Assembly: GCA_030581615.1 (NCBI GenBank)
Contig: JAKTTT010000033.1
Location: forward strand, 124,001-188,000
Direction of reading: 5' to 3'
Length of the DNA stretch: 64,000 nucleotides
Origin: Alloascoidea africana
Lineage: Eukaryota; Ascomycota; Alloascoideomycetes; Alloascoideales; Alloascoideaceae
Below the pieces are notes generated by a model, which had not been told where the DNA came from, did no database searches, and saw nothing but the letters and a program-made list of their open reading frames with translations. The first letter of the stretch is position 1. Each line of letters begins with the position of its first letter. This document shows positions 9,804 to 19,891 of this stretch, piece after piece. A program made the translations under genes and the position numbers.

Positions 9804-10436
9804 GGATGAGAAAAATTTGGTTTACGGCTGCCTTTGATAGTTCTTTGTTTTTCATGCCCTGTCTTTTTAAATTAGTTTTATTTTATGTTTCCATTTCTGG
9901 GCTGGATTTTCCTTCTAATAGAAAATTAGTCCCAAATGGCTGCTACCGTGACATTCAATAACTTATCAACAGGTAGAAGAAAACTATGAACCATTGGGGA
10001 TAATGTAACACTCAACAAAGAAGGAGAACAGGAGAACAAACCAAGCAGTCTCGATGCTCTGACAGATACGCCCAGGCCCATTACAGCCGCCTTTCTTGCA
10101 TTGCTTTCTGCCTCTTCCTCTTCCACTCCCAGTAGAGGTAATGACAGATAACCTTTCACACAGGTGGGGACAAATCAAAAGTCAATTGTGATATATAATA
10201 AAATCACATTGAACTGATTAAAACCAATATTTGAACCTAGAAAATGGTATAAATGAATGCTCCAAAGGGTAACGATATATTCCGGGTAACACCAGTTGAT
10301 ATCAGAGCTCACGTGAGGTTTTGTGCACGAAGTTGGGCTTCGAGTTCTCCAGTTAGAAGGCTACCTTTTCGGATTCCTGACTTTTGTCTGTACTAAAAGT
10401 TCCCAGAGGAGGAGTAAAAGGAAACATACTACCAAG
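9804..10436. other. intergenic, HRD3 3' flank and COQ2 promoter
   Basis: AT-rich 3' flank, then upstream DNA of COQ2. A CACGTG E-box lies at 10311-10316, about 120 bases before the COQ2 start. The open frame before the COQ2 ATG begins with GTG and is not convincing as coding. No other gene was recognised. Confidence 0.6.
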
Positions 10437-11543
10437 ATGTTACTCGTGAGACCTTCATTTAAGCACTCGGTGGCCTCTTTTCCTTATCGCAATTTACTCT
10501 CTGCTCCGGGTTTCTCTTCAAACCGTCTCTTCCTCCGATCTACATCCAACACAGCATTGAAAAATGCACAGGCTTCAAGTCCTAGCGCCAATGAAACTCC
10601 GAATTTTGTGTTTACTCCCCCAACAAAAGAAGAATTGGGACCTTTTGTCTCCCGACTGCCGGCAAAGTTAATACCATATGCCCAGCTGAGTAGACTTGAA
10701 AAGCCGGTGGGATCCTGGCTACTCTATTCTCCGTGTACCTGGGCCATATCTATGGCTGCGTATCAGACAGGTGCCCCACTAACGCAGACGTTATCTACAT
10801 TGGCTCTCTTCGGAGTAGGTGCTCTTGTAATGAGAGGTGCTGGCTGCACGATTAACGATCTACTGGACCGGAATCTCGACGCCAAAGTGGAAAGGACGTA
10901 TTCAAGGCCACTGGCCTCAAAGCAGGTTACCGTTCCACAAGCGGTGGGGTGGCTAGGTGCCCAGTGCTTTATGGGCTTGGGAGTTTTGCTTTCGTTGCCC
11001 TCTGATTGTTTTCTACTGGGTGCAGCGTCTTTACCTATTGTTTTCACATATCCGCTATTCAAAAGATTCACATACTACCCGCAAGTCGCGCTCTCGTTGT
11101 GCTTCAATTGGGGTGCGCTTTTGGGATTCCCAGCTATGGGCGTCTGGGACTGGGGTGTTATGGCTCCATTGTTTAGTTCGGCGTTTCTATGGTGTATGAC
11201 CTATGATACAATCTATGCTCATCAGGACAAAAAGTTTGATATACTTGCTGGAATCAAATCAACAGCTCTCAAGTGGGGCGGAAATACCAAGAAAATCACC
11301 GCCGCCATGACAGTTGCCCAGGTTGGACTTATGGCAACGGCCGGCTTTATGAACAGTATGGGCCCATGCTTCTGGGCTGGTACTGCTCTGGGAACTTGGA
11401 GACTGGCCTCAATGGTGAGGAAAGTGGATTTGGATAATCCAAAGAACTGCTGGAAGTGGTTCAATTACAACATCAACACCGGACATGTTTTCTTCCTTGG
11501 AATGTTTGGAGACTACTTGCTAAAACTAATGGGATATCTCTAA
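10437..11543 (+). CDS. COQ2: 4-hydroxybenzoate polyprenyltransferase, mitochondrial (COQ2)
   Basis: This 368-residue UbiA-family enzyme attaches the polyprenyl tail to 4-hydroxybenzoate, the first membrane-bound step of ubiquinone synthesis in the mitochondrial inner membrane. The first prenyl-diphosphate/Mg motif NDLLDRNLD is at residues 140-148 and the second, YDTIYAHQDKKFD, begins around 256. At least seven hydrophobic helices follow the UbiA pattern (CTWAISMAAYQTG; TLALFGVGALVMRGAG; LGVLLSLPSDCFLLGAAS; GFMNSMGPCFWAGTALG). The ATG at 10437 was chosen because it opens an Arg/Ser-rich mitochondrial presequence (MLLVRPSFKHSVASFPYRN); the open frame continues upstream but has no ATG. It converges on the next gene with only 59 bases between stops. 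Confidence 0.95.
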   Translation: MLLVRPSFKHSVASFPYRNLLSAPGFSSNRLFLRSTSNTALKNAQASSPSANETPNFVFTPPTKEELGPFVSRLPAKLIPYAQLSRLEKPVGSWLLYSPCTWAISMAAYQTGAPLTQTLSTLALFGVGALVMRGAGCTINDLLDRNLDAKVERTYSRPLASKQVTVPQAVGWLGAQCFMGLGVLLSLPSDCFLLGAASLPIVFTYPLFKRFTYYPQVALSLCFNWGALLGFPAMGVWDWGVMAPLFSSAFLWCMTYDTIYAHQDKKFDILAGIKSTALKWGGNTKKITAAMTVAQVGLMATAGFMNSMGPCFWAGTALGTWRLASMVRKVDLDNPKNCWKWFNYNINTGHVFFLGMFGDYLLKLMGYL

Positions 11544-11602
11544 ATTTTTTTACGTTTAATTCGTGTGTATAGACTACCTTCATAAATTTAGCATCTCTTT
11601 TT

Positions 11603-12403
11603 CTAATTGTCATCTTGAATATTAGCCAAAATTCTCAAGATGTACATAAAAAGATTAATAAAGTCGAGAAATAGTGATATTGTTGCTGCAATCTCTTCTT
11701 CTGGGTGGAACGATCTCAAGATCATTTGTGTATCGACCAGAATGTACAAAGAAAACAGAATAGCAGCAGCAACAGAGATGCCTAACTCAACACCACTACC
11801 GAATGGAACAAACATCGAGACAAGCCCAACTCCAAGTAATATCCAAAGTCCTGCACCTAAATATCCATAAAGTCCCGAAAAGTCGTATTTTGTTTGAAAT
11901 GCAAAAATAGTCATTCCGGCAAATACAATTGCCGAAATGGCTAAAGCTTCCAGAACAATTCGAGTATCGTATAACGCGGTAACAACCGCAACGCCGTAGC
12001 TCTCTGCGACAGTGAAACCAAAGAGAAACAAGAGGTTATAAGGGTATGACCTTCTAAAGACAAAGGCTCCAATCATTAGACCAATAGCAGCTATTATTGA
12101 CAATACCAGGGCCCACGGATTTGCAAGTGCCCATTCTTCTGCGTCCGGGAAGAAGCTCATCGTTGCTGCCATCGTTGCTGCAACTGCCAACTGTAAAAAG
12201 AGTAGCGTATAGACCTTTCTGACAAAGCCATGCCTTATCGATATGTGACATTCAGCGACACTAGTAGAATACTTGAAGTCATCGGGTATATCACGATCTT
12301 GGGTGCTTCCATCTCCGGGGATCAATAGAGGCGTGGTAGAGGATGGAGGCTCACGAGGTGCATAGTTGGGAGGAGGTTGAGTATACTCTGTGTACGAAGC
12401 CAT
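11603..12403 (-). CDS. BXI1: Bax inhibitor-1/TMBIM family protein (Bxi1-like)
   Basis: A 266-residue protein with a Pro-rich cytosolic N terminus (about 80 residues, with PPPNYAP and STTPLLIPG) followed by seven hydrophobic segments. The order, the conserved segment start ISIRHGFVRKVYTLLFLQLAVAAT, the FxxxSYPYNLLFLFGFTVAES region and the end FLDFINLFMYILRILA match the lifeguard/BI-1 branch. S. cerevisiae Bxi1/Ybh3 has been linked to ER stress and calcium handling; members are ER or vacuolar membrane proteins. The upstream region contains GAA/TTC modules (about 12472-12487) that partly resemble a heat-shock element. Confidence 0.92.
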   Translation of the reverse strand: MASYTEYTQPPPNYAPREPPSSTTPLLIPGDGSTQDRDIPDDFKYSTSVAECHISIRHGFVRKVYTLLFLQLAVAATMAATMSFFPDAEEWALANPWALVLSIIAAIGLMIGAFVFRRSYPYNLLFLFGFTVAESYGVAVVTALYDTRIVLEALAISAIVFAGMTIFAFQTKYDFSGLYGYLGAGLWILLGVGLVSMFVPFGSGVELGISVAAAILFSLYILVDTQMILRSFHPEEEIAATISLFLDFINLFMYILRILANIQDDN

Positions 12404-14097
12404 GAAGACAACTCATGAATGTTAGCAGGATACGGGCCCTAGCGTTTTTATAGTCATGAAGGGAGGATCCCAGAAGGTTCGAAAGAATGCTGGAAAAAGA
12501 TGGTGGCAATGGCGATGTGGAGTTACCCGGATGACGCATTATACTATTCCGTGGTTCGATTAGATCACCAAACCCACTTTATTTTCTGATTATCCCGAAT
12601 ATCTGCCAATTGGATTAAAATGCTTGAAATAATTTCGATGCTTATCGCCTTGCAGTATTTGGAAAGTGATGCCTGCAACGATCTTTTTGTCAATCTGTGA
12701 CTCCACATAAAATAAGAATTGGCTTCTGGTCATTTGTGGTGTCACACGTGGAGTACTTTCTATTTAGATAGATTTAAATGAACAGAGGGAGACCCAAATT
12801 TTAGAGCAAAAGTTTCTCACTTTCAACCAGTCATAGATGGATCTTGTGCTCTCTGTGAACCAGCGAGAGAGAATCAGTTCTTATCTTGGTGATCACAACG
12901 AATTTAGCCATTAGATAATGCACCTTGTTCAGGTAATACGAAAATCCCATCAGAGCACTATATCTATGATCCAGATCCTCTGAGTATATGTCTAACATGT
13001 GTTTACAACGCGTTTAATTGTGTGAAGAAGCACAAGTGCAATGCTCATAATACTCGTTGATCAGTCCATTGCCAAGATAGTTCCCAGAATAACAAAGTTT
13101 GGCTCGCTAACAACAGTTAATCAAGAATCTGCCAAACTTAGTAGAGCACATGCTAAGATCTTGATCCAGGGATATGACATAGACATGAAAAAAGAAGGGT
13201 ATGCCATTTATAGAAATAGTCAATTTAGTTGACATAAAACTCTATACTTTTCAATATAAACATGTCAAGTTTGTCGCCATTACGGTGATCGGTAGCACAA
13301 AGGTGAAGTACTAACATGATTGCTCTTGAAGTAGAGGACTCACACAACCCCAGAAGGGTTACCACATTTCCCACCCGTTGTTAGCTCGTCAAATAGATCA
13401 AATTTGCATTTTCTTCTAGAAGATTAGATACGAGGAAGAACATGGATATATAGCGCTTATTTATCTAAGAGGCAATATGTTGCGTTTGTGATTTCTAATT
13501 TCTGAGATCCGCTGGCATGTACTTCAATGTCTCACAATCCAGGGTCTCATAAAGAGTGAAAAGAATTCAAAGACACATTAGAAATAGTACTCAAATACTC
13601 GATTGCTGGCAAGAAAAAAGTGTCGTAAATTAAAGCAACAAAGGCATGACCATTTCATATACGGCGCAGATACTACAACAATGCTACAAGGAATTTTAGG
13701 ACACAAAGTTTCGCTTCTTTAACTTTTGTCAATATTATGTAAGAAAGTGCTATCGATTTGGAAATTTTTCAGAGAGTAAGAACCATTTTTACCCAAATCG
13801 GAGCAGGCATGCGAAAGGACAGGGATGTTACATGGTGATTGCATTGGCAATCCTCCTCCGGGCGAGGATTTTGGACAGCGAACCTGACAGAGGAGGGCTT
13901 CGCAGACCGCCTTCTTGTGGGAAATGTTGTCGAAGAAGACTTATGATCTTGGGCGTTGTCTTCACTCAGCGAGCCGAGATCCCGAGACCCCAAAGTGCCT
14001 GTGGAACGAATTTAGACGCGCTGTTAGCCAAGCCAGATTAAGCTTATGTAGCTGTTCTGCACCCCACTTTTCCCCAGCGCTAGCCATTCAAGAGATG

Positions 14098-14113
14098 ATC
14101 CGATCCGTCGGAT
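14098..14113. promoter_or_regulatory. inverted CCG/CGG repeat, candidate zinc-cluster factor site
   Basis: ATCCGA and TCGGAT are arranged as a 6-base inverted repeat around TCCG, about 140 bases before the transporter start. Zn2Cys6 activators such as Cat8/Sip4-type regulators of gluconeogenic genes bind paired CCG/CGG half-sites. That this site works here is inference. Confidence 0.4.
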
Positions 14114-14163
14114 TATTACCACCCCCAGCCGTGTGACGAACCACATTCTCCCACTCTTGGGAG

Positions 14164-14170
14164 TATATAA
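14164..14170 (+). promoter_or_regulatory. TATA box of JEN-type transporter
   Basis: TATATAA lies 84-90 bases upstream of the ATG at 14254, a usual distance for a short yeast leader. Confidence 0.65.
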
Positions 14171-14253
14171 GCCCAGCTGACCCCTTCCTACCTTAGCGGA
14201 TTTGTTTTTTCACCTTTTAACAATTTTCTTACTCTTTAATCCTTAATCTTCAG

Positions 14254-15801
14254 ATGAGCAACAGCACAGAAGAACCCCGTCCCGTTCAGGACGGCGAGCT
14301 CAAGCCCCCTAATCTATCTGCCTCTTCCATCAAAAATTACTTTAAGACACGGGTCAGTTCACTAGATCCGAGAAAAATCGACCACACCGGAGTTCAGTTA
14401 AACCCATTTGGACCTCTAAAAAGAGTTACATTAAGACAGTGGAACTACATTGCTGTCGCCATTGCAGGATGGACTTGGGACGCTTTTGATTTCTTTGCTG
14501 TATCGCTGAACGTTGCTGCCATCGCAAAATCCCTCCATGTAACAAATAAAGATATCACATGGGGAATTACGTTGGTCCTTATGCTTCGATCAGTGGGCGC
14601 CGTTATCTTTGGAATCCTGGGCGACAAATATGGCCGAAAATGGCCATATGTGGTCAACTTGGGACTCTTGGTTGTTCTCCAGATTGCAACGGGGTTTGTC
14701 CATACTTATAAACAATTTTTGGGCGTTCGCGCTCTTTTCGGTATTGCCATGGGAGGGTTGTATGGCAATGCGGCTGCGACAGCACTTGACGATTGTCCGG
14801 TCGAGGCAAGAGGTGTTATCTCTGGCCTTCTACAAGAAGGTTACGCTTTGGGTTATCTTCTCGCAGTCGTTTTTAACAGAGCTCTTACAGACACAACAGA
14901 AAAGGGCTGGAGATCTCTGTTTTGGTTTTCAGCTGGCCCTGCCGTGATCTTTATGGTGTGGCGTGCAATGATGTCTGAAACAGACGCTTTCAAAGCCCAA
15001 AAGCTTCTAGAAAAGACAAGCGTTTCCACTAAATTTATGGAACAGGGTAAACGGTCCTTGAAAGCATATTGGTTAACGTTGATATACCTGGTTGTCTTAA
15101 TGGCTGGCTTTAACTTCATGTCCCATGGGTCCCAAGATCTTTATCCGACAATGCTAACTGAAGAGCTGGACTTTGGGAAAGACAGATCAACAGTGACAAA
15201 TTGTGTAGCAAATCTTGGAGCCATTGCAGGAGGAACAATACTTGGTCATTTATCTACTTTTTATGGAAGAAGACTCACTATTATGGTGGCATGCGTAGTG
15301 GGAGGTGCAGTCATCTATCCATGGGCTTTTGTCAGATCTGATGCCATTAACGCCGGAGCTTTCTTCCTCCAGTTTTGTGTACAAGGAGCGTGGGGAGTTA
15401 TTCCAATTCATCTTTCTGAGCTGTCACCTCCAAGCTTTAGATCTTTCATTGTTGGAACAAGCTATCAATTAGGAAATTTGGTTTCCTCAGCTTCTTCAAC
15501 AATTGAGGCCACTATCGGTGAGAGATTCCCATTATACGATGATAACGGAGTTAAGAGAGAAGGCGTTTATAATTATTCTCTTGTGATGGCTATTTTCATG
15601 GGATGCGTCTTTGGATTTGTCCTCATTGTTACATTCCTTGGTCCTGAACGCATTAATAGATCTCTGGTTGATCCTAATGCTGCCAAATGCTTAGAAGAGA
15701 GGAACGCTTTTCCTTATGATGAAGAGAAAGATATTCAAATTTCCGATGTTGAACATGCTAATGCGGATGAACAAAACAATAGCAGGGAAGCAAAAGCATA
15801 G
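14254..15801 (+). CDS. JEN-family monocarboxylate/dicarboxylate:H+ symporter
   Basis: A 515-residue major facilitator protein with about 12 hydrophobic segments between residues 65 and 470 and a charged cytosolic C terminus. It carries the JEN signature N-x2-S-H-x-S-Q-D-x3-T as NFMSHGSQDLYPT starting at residue 287. The first half has MFS motif A-like GDKYGRKWP and the second half GHLSTFYGRR. JEN proteins import lactate, pyruvate and acetate (Jen1) or succinate/malate (Jen2) across the plasma membrane and are glucose-repressed; which substrate class applies here cannot be read by eye. The N terminus includes the short segment DPRKIDHTGVQLNPFGPLKRVTLRQWNY, typical of fungal Jen proteins. The start gives a sensible 64-residue cytosolic tail. 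Confidence 0.93.
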   Translation: MSNSTEEPRPVQDGELKPPNLSASSIKNYFKTRVSSLDPRKIDHTGVQLNPFGPLKRVTLRQWNYIAVAIAGWTWDAFDFFAVSLNVAAIAKSLHVTNKDITWGITLVLMLRSVGAVIFGILGDKYGRKWPYVVNLGLLVVLQIATGFVHTYKQFLGVRALFGIAMGGLYGNAAATALDDCPVEARGVISGLLQEGYALGYLLAVVFNRALTDTTEKGWRSLFWFSAGPAVIFMVWRAMMSETDAFKAQKLLEKTSVSTKFMEQGKRSLKAYWLTLIYLVVLMAGFNFMSHGSQDLYPTMLTEELDFGKDRSTVTNCVANLGAIAGGTILGHLSTFYGRRLTIMVACVVGGAVIYPWAFVRSDAINAGAFFLQFCVQGAWGVIPIHLSELSPPSFRSFIVGTSYQLGNLVSSASSTIEATIGERFPLYDDNGVKREGVYNYSLVMAIFMGCVFGFVLIVTFLGPERINRSLVDPNAAKCLEERNAFPYDEEKDIQISDVEHANADEQNNSREAKA

Positions 15802-16104
15802 ACATCTTTTTAAGTTTTTGATCAAGAACTATTTTGTTTAGTTGGGCTTGTGTAATTTGGAAACGTCTAATATGATTTACTACGATGACAGTTGTGCAAG
15901 AATTATTTCGTAGAACTGTACTCTTTAGGATTCATATTGAAGAAATAATCAACTTTGAGGGGATGTACATTCAATACTCTCTTATTCACAACATTTATTC
16001 CTTAGTTTCACTCCTGTATGTATTACCCGGCCACACCGCATTACAATTGCCAACACACCTCAACTTCTCTTGCACCACAGCCAGTCTGGACATATTTATT
16101 CAAC
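15802..16104. other. intergenic, JEN 3' flank and clathrin light chain promoter
   Basis: About 300 AT-rich bases between two co-directional genes. Nothing beyond ordinary flank sequence was recognised; the open frame continuing upstream of 16105 is not conserved-looking. Confidence 0.6.
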
Positions 16105-16797
16105 ATGGCTGACAAGTTTCCTGCGTTGGAAGACATAGATGATGTCGCAAACAGCATTGATAACCTGAACGTTTCTGATGACTTTTTATCCCGAGAGCGT
16201 GCTCTGCTAGGCGATGATGCAGACCAGTTTGCAACTCCTGGGGACGATGCTTTGTTTCTGGGTGGTTCGGGTGCACCAGCAACGGAGGATGACGAATTTA
16301 ACCAGTTTGAGAATGCTTTTCCTGCCGTAGAGACACATGCCAGTACCGGAGCAGGAGAAAGCGTGACAATAACCGATTCAGCTCCTGTCTTCAATTCACA
16401 GCCTGATTTTACTGCTCCCGCTATACCAAAGGCTGAGTCCGACGCAGTCAAGGCATGGAAAGAACGACGCCAACTGGAGATCCAAAAGCGAGACGAAATC
16501 AGTTTAGCCAAGAAACAAGAGTCCCAAGAAAAGGCCAAAAAGTCAATTGACGATTTTTACGACAATTACAATGCAAAAAAGGATGAATCCATTGACCAGA
16601 CCAGAACGGAAGAAACCAAATTCATTGAAGAAAGAGATGAACTGTTTCAAGGTGTTACAACTTGGGATCGTGTTCTCAAGCTCATTGATACAAATGACAA
16701 GTCATTGAAGGTTGGAAATAGAGATAAAACAAGGTTTAAGGAGGTTTTGCTTAGTCTAAAGGGCAACCCTGATGCTCCGGGAGCCGCTGGATACTAA
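16105..16797 (+). CDS. CLC1: clathrin light chain
   Basis: The 230-residue protein has an acidic N terminus (MADKFPALEDIDD) and the EFNQFENAFP motif near residue 70, close to the conserved region of light chains. A central coiled coil of about 60 residues (KAWKERRQLEIQKRDEISLA and following) would bind the heavy chain hub. The C terminus LFQGVTTWDRVLKLIDTNDK is the most conserved part of the fungal family. Clathrin light chain regulates coat assembly at the trans-Golgi and plasma membrane. I start at 16105 because the in-frame upstream ATG at 16018 would add 29 residues unlike any light chain. Confidence 0.95.
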   Translation: MADKFPALEDIDDVANSIDNLNVSDDFLSRERALLGDDADQFATPGDDALFLGGSGAPATEDDEFNQFENAFPAVETHASTGAGESVTITDSAPVFNSQPDFTAPAIPKAESDAVKAWKERRQLEIQKRDEISLAKKQESQEKAKKSIDDFYDNYNAKKDESIDQTRTEETKFIEERDELFQGVTTWDRVLKLIDTNDKSLKVGNRDKTRFKEVLLSLKGNPDAPGAAGY

Positions 16798-17721
16798 TGT
16801 AAAACAGGTATAGGGTTGAAGCGGATCGAAATTCAAAAATGATAAAAGTCGATTTGTAGAATGTAATAAAAAAAATCCCTTTCTGAACTGTTCATTGAGT
16901 TTTGTGTGTGAACTTGAATCGAAGAAACAATGGGGAAACAAAAGGGCTGCTGGAGACACTCCACCATATTCTTATCAATTTCCAGTAATCTGGCATTTAA
17001 ATGTTGGTATTGTCCAGTAAAACCTCCCATTGATCATCTCTATCTGACTTACCAATTCTTTACTTAATTCTGGGCGCTCTTTATTATACCACCATTCAGA
17101 GTAGTGTACATCTCTTCTTTATAATGGAAAGTATTGTTTCTCTCATTCTAGAAGCGTATCTGGAACGAACAGTATGAACCAGAGATCTCTTCAACTTCAT
17201 ACAATCTCAACAAAGGGGGAGCATAATTTCCTTAATCCCAAAATTGGTTTCCCTCATCGCTTTGTATCCAAAAGTTCTAGTAATAAAACTTTGGATTCCC
17301 TGTCGTTCTTACTAAACAGTACCATAAGAACAAGTTTCTTTCCAATTCGCCACATCCCAGTTGTGTTTTTCACTATTTTGCATGAGAAAGAACTTCTCAA
17401 TCTCCACCTTGCTGCTACTATCTATAAAGTTCTTCAATATCAAACCCATATAAGAATTTATTACCTGACTTTGTTAAATTAACTTTGCCACTTTTCACAG
17501 GTCGTGAGGACGAGCAATTGGTCAAGATTTTGACTTTACAAATAAGCTCAGCAAAAGTCCAACCCCCTGAATACCGGGTCTGAAGTGACTGCTAATCTCT
17601 AAATTAACCGGCCAAATGTCCAAACTGACATCTCTTCTCCATAAGCATTCAAATCCTAGATCCTCATTCTTTTTCACTCTTTTCCTCTATTTTTTGACCA
17701 AGATTTGCTCTCAATTTCCAT
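16798..17721. other. intergenic with unresolved coding-like fragments
   Basis: A 924-base spacer between clathrin light chain and the NIMA kinase. A 102-codon plus-strand frame (17174-17482) is not convincing. On the minus strand, two stretches look protein-like: one near 17445-17320 (reads MGLILKNFIDSSSKVEIEKF) that ends at a GTAAGA, and one near 17100-17000 (reads HYSEWWYNKERPELSKELV). They might be exons of a small spliced gene, but I could not build a consistent model. Confidence 0.35.
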
Positions 17722-19506
17722 ATGCCCCAATTGTTACCCTGCCATAATCGCCAGATTTGGCCAAAAGTAAACAGGACAATTCAAGTATTCTCCAAAATCA
17801 AGACAGTTCCTGATTCAGATCAGGGCTCCAATATACCTACCGATCTGTACAACAATCGAGAAAATCACAGTGCTGATAGTAACAGGTACAATAGCCAGCG
17901 ACGCGGCAGCAGGTCCAGCACAAAGTCTATGTCATCCTCATCACCGAATCTCCAGGAGCAATTTGAGGTTTTGGAACAAATAGGACGAGGCTCTTTTGGT
18001 AGTGTACGGAAAGTTAGGAGACGAAGCGATGGGCGGATTCTTGTCAGAAAGGAGATTTCTTATATGAGCATGAACCCTAAGGAGCGATCTCAGCTAATAG
18101 CAGAGTTTCGAATCCTTAGAGGTCTCAACCATCCCAACATTGTCCAGTACTTTTATCATGACCACCTCCCTGACAAGCACATGGTTCACCTGTATATGGA
18201 GTTTTGTGATGGTGGTGACTTGGCAGGAATAATCAGAAAGTGCAAAAGTACAGGAAGCGTAGTCCCAGAGGATTTGGTATGGAGCATCTTTTCACAGCTT
18301 ATCCTTGCCCTATATCGCTGTCATTACGGTGTCGATCCTCCCCCTGTGGTCGCCCTGTTCAGCACAACAGAGCCTCAACCACCAAAAACTAATGATGCGA
18401 CAGTAGTGATACACAGAGATATAAAACCAGACAATGTTTTTCTACTCAAGGACAACTTTGTCAAGTTGGGCGATTTTGGCCTGGCGAAAATGCTAGGGCA
18501 TGAAACAGAATTTGCAACCACCTACGTGGGGACTCCTTACTACATGAGTCCCGAAGTTCTCAAAGACCAGCCATATACTCCACTGTCTGATATATGGTCC
18601 CTTGGATGTGTAATGTACGAGCTTTGTGCACTCCATCCCCCGTTTCAAGCGAAAACACACCTCCAGCTGTCTCAAAGGATCCAGCAGGGTAGCTACCCTC
18701 CGATCCCGGCGGTCTTTTCGCAGACGCTCGCCATGACCATACGATCGTGTCTGAGGACAGAGGCTCAAAAGAGGCCCTGCAGTGCGGACCTACTACAGCT
18801 GGCTCCTATAAAGTTGTGCCGGAAAGAGCTTGAGATAGCTTTTGAAAGAAAGAAATTGTCTCAGATCGAAGAGGCGTTAAGACAAAAGGAGTCGTTATTA
18901 ATTGAAGAAGAAAAGAGAATGGCATCATTTTTAGAAGAAGAGTATGAACAGTACAAGCAAAGGGCAGAGGCTGAATTTCAAAAGGCAGTGGAGGCAGAGG
19001 TTGAGAACCGGCTCAAGCTGATTTTACAACAATATGAGCAGCAAAATCGGCCAAGCTCTGCAAAGGGCAATGGAACACACATTCGAAGCAGTAGCAAGAC
19101 ATCATCGGCAGACGTTTATAATTCTCCAGCAGATGTCTCGATGGCGATGTCGCCATCTCCTACGGGCTATAGGCCGGTAAAGGGACCTCGAGAGCTTGGC
19201 CTTGCATATGAGACACCATCCAGAGGCCACCGAATTCCGTTAGGCGCTATAAACGACCGGCAAAAGCTTGTGGAAAATGGAGGCCATGGTACAAACAATG
19301 GAACCAGTAGCAGCAGTACGCCTGATAGCTCCAAACCTGATCATAACAGATTAGGGACAGCTGCTAGGGCCAAAGCCATGGGAATCAACAAGACTCCAGC
19401 GATGGGGAGAATTGTTGCGAACCAATACCAAACAGATAGAAGAGGTTCAAGAGACTATAGTGATAATGATGTTCCGAGTCCCTTCATAAAGAAATGGGAA
19501 CGATAA
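17722..19506 (+). CDS. KIN3: NIMA-related protein kinase (Kin3/Fin1/NimA)
   Basis: A Ser/Thr kinase of 594 residues from the first ATG, or 525 if M70 (17929) is used; the first 69 residues are unconserved-looking, so the shorter form is possible. The kinase domain starts FEVLEQIGRGSFGSVRKV, with glycine loop IGRGSFG and lysine in VRKEI. The catalytic loop HRDIKPDN begins at residue 231, followed by DFGLAKM, activation loop VGTPYYMSPE and DIWSLGC. An insertion of about 20 residues before HRD (DPPPVVALFSTTEPQPPKT) is common in fungal NIMA kinases. A coiled coil of about 80 residues follows the kinase (EEALRQKESLLIEEEKR onward), then a Ser-rich tail with TP/SP sites. NIMA kinases act in mitotic entry, spindle pole and septation control. 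The family is clear; the yeast name is by orthology inference. Confidence 0.9.
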   Translation: MPQLLPCHNRQIWPKVNRTIQVFSKIKTVPDSDQGSNIPTDLYNNRENHSADSNRYNSQRRGSRSSTKSMSSSSPNLQEQFEVLEQIGRGSFGSVRKVRRRSDGRILVRKEISYMSMNPKERSQLIAEFRILRGLNHPNIVQYFYHDHLPDKHMVHLYMEFCDGGDLAGIIRKCKSTGSVVPEDLVWSIFSQLILALYRCHYGVDPPPVVALFSTTEPQPPKTNDATVVIHRDIKPDNVFLLKDNFVKLGDFGLAKMLGHETEFATTYVGTPYYMSPEVLKDQPYTPLSDIWSLGCVMYELCALHPPFQAKTHLQLSQRIQQGSYPPIPAVFSQTLAMTIRSCLRTEAQKRPCSADLLQLAPIKLCRKELEIAFERKKLSQIEEALRQKESLLIEEEKRMASFLEEEYEQYKQRAEAEFQKAVEAEVENRLKLILQQYEQQNRPSSAKGNGTHIRSSSKTSSADVYNSPADVSMAMSPSPTGYRPVKGPRELGLAYETPSRGHRIPLGAINDRQKLVENGGHGTNNGTSSSSTPDSSKPDHNRLGTAARAKAMGINKTPAMGRIVANQYQTDRRGSRDYSDNDVPSPFIKKWER

Positions 19507-19891
19507 TGAACTATTTTTTAAACGTACCGTTCAGGTTAATATTTACAGTCAGTTTTATAATTCCAATTCAATTGGATCCAGTTTATGATATCGTACAAGC
19601 ATATACTTGAAAAGGCATATATCTCTTGATTTTATGGAAAGGAAGTATAAATAAAAAAAAAAAAATAATCTGCTTTACAATATTTTAGCTGTAATTTTCA
19701 TGTTTTACATGATCTTGATCCTCTCTCTTCCACTCACTTTACCATAAAACAGAATTTATTAGTTACTCATCTATTTATTTCATTTATATTTTACAACCAT
19801 CGATCGAACCCAGCATAATAACAACCAATAAAAAGAGGGAAGAAAGTCCCCCAGGAAAGGTATGTGCATAATAGATACATGAAATGATTAG
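19507..19891. other. convergent 3' flanks, nothing else seen
   Basis: AT-rich DNA between the convergent ends of the kinase gene and RNR1, with a poly-A run near 19654-19664. No feature beyond transcription-termination-type sequence. Confidence 0.6.

Larger units (their letters stand above)
12404..14253. other. long intergenic region: BXI1 and JEN promoters
   Basis: A 1.85-kb divergent spacer. Short frames (63 codons at 13041-13232, 69 at 13832-14041) show no recognisable family and I do not call them. The right third (13800-14253) is more GC-rich and contains CCG/CGG-type sites, CCCC stretches and a TATA box, as expected of the promoter of a carbon-source-regulated transporter. No tRNA-like structure was found. 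Confidence 0.55.

Noticed and set aside
10323-10436. Upstream extension of COQ2
   Set aside because: The extension begins with GTG and adds sequence unlike a presequence; the ATG at 10437 opens a typical mitochondrial presequence.
12540-12580. tRNA-like GGTTCGATT T-loop
   Set aside because: The flanking stems do not pair and no A-box or acceptor stem is found.
17174-17482. 102-codon plus-strand frame
   Set aside because: No family features; overlaps more protein-like minus-strand fragments and has composition expected of AT-rich DNA.
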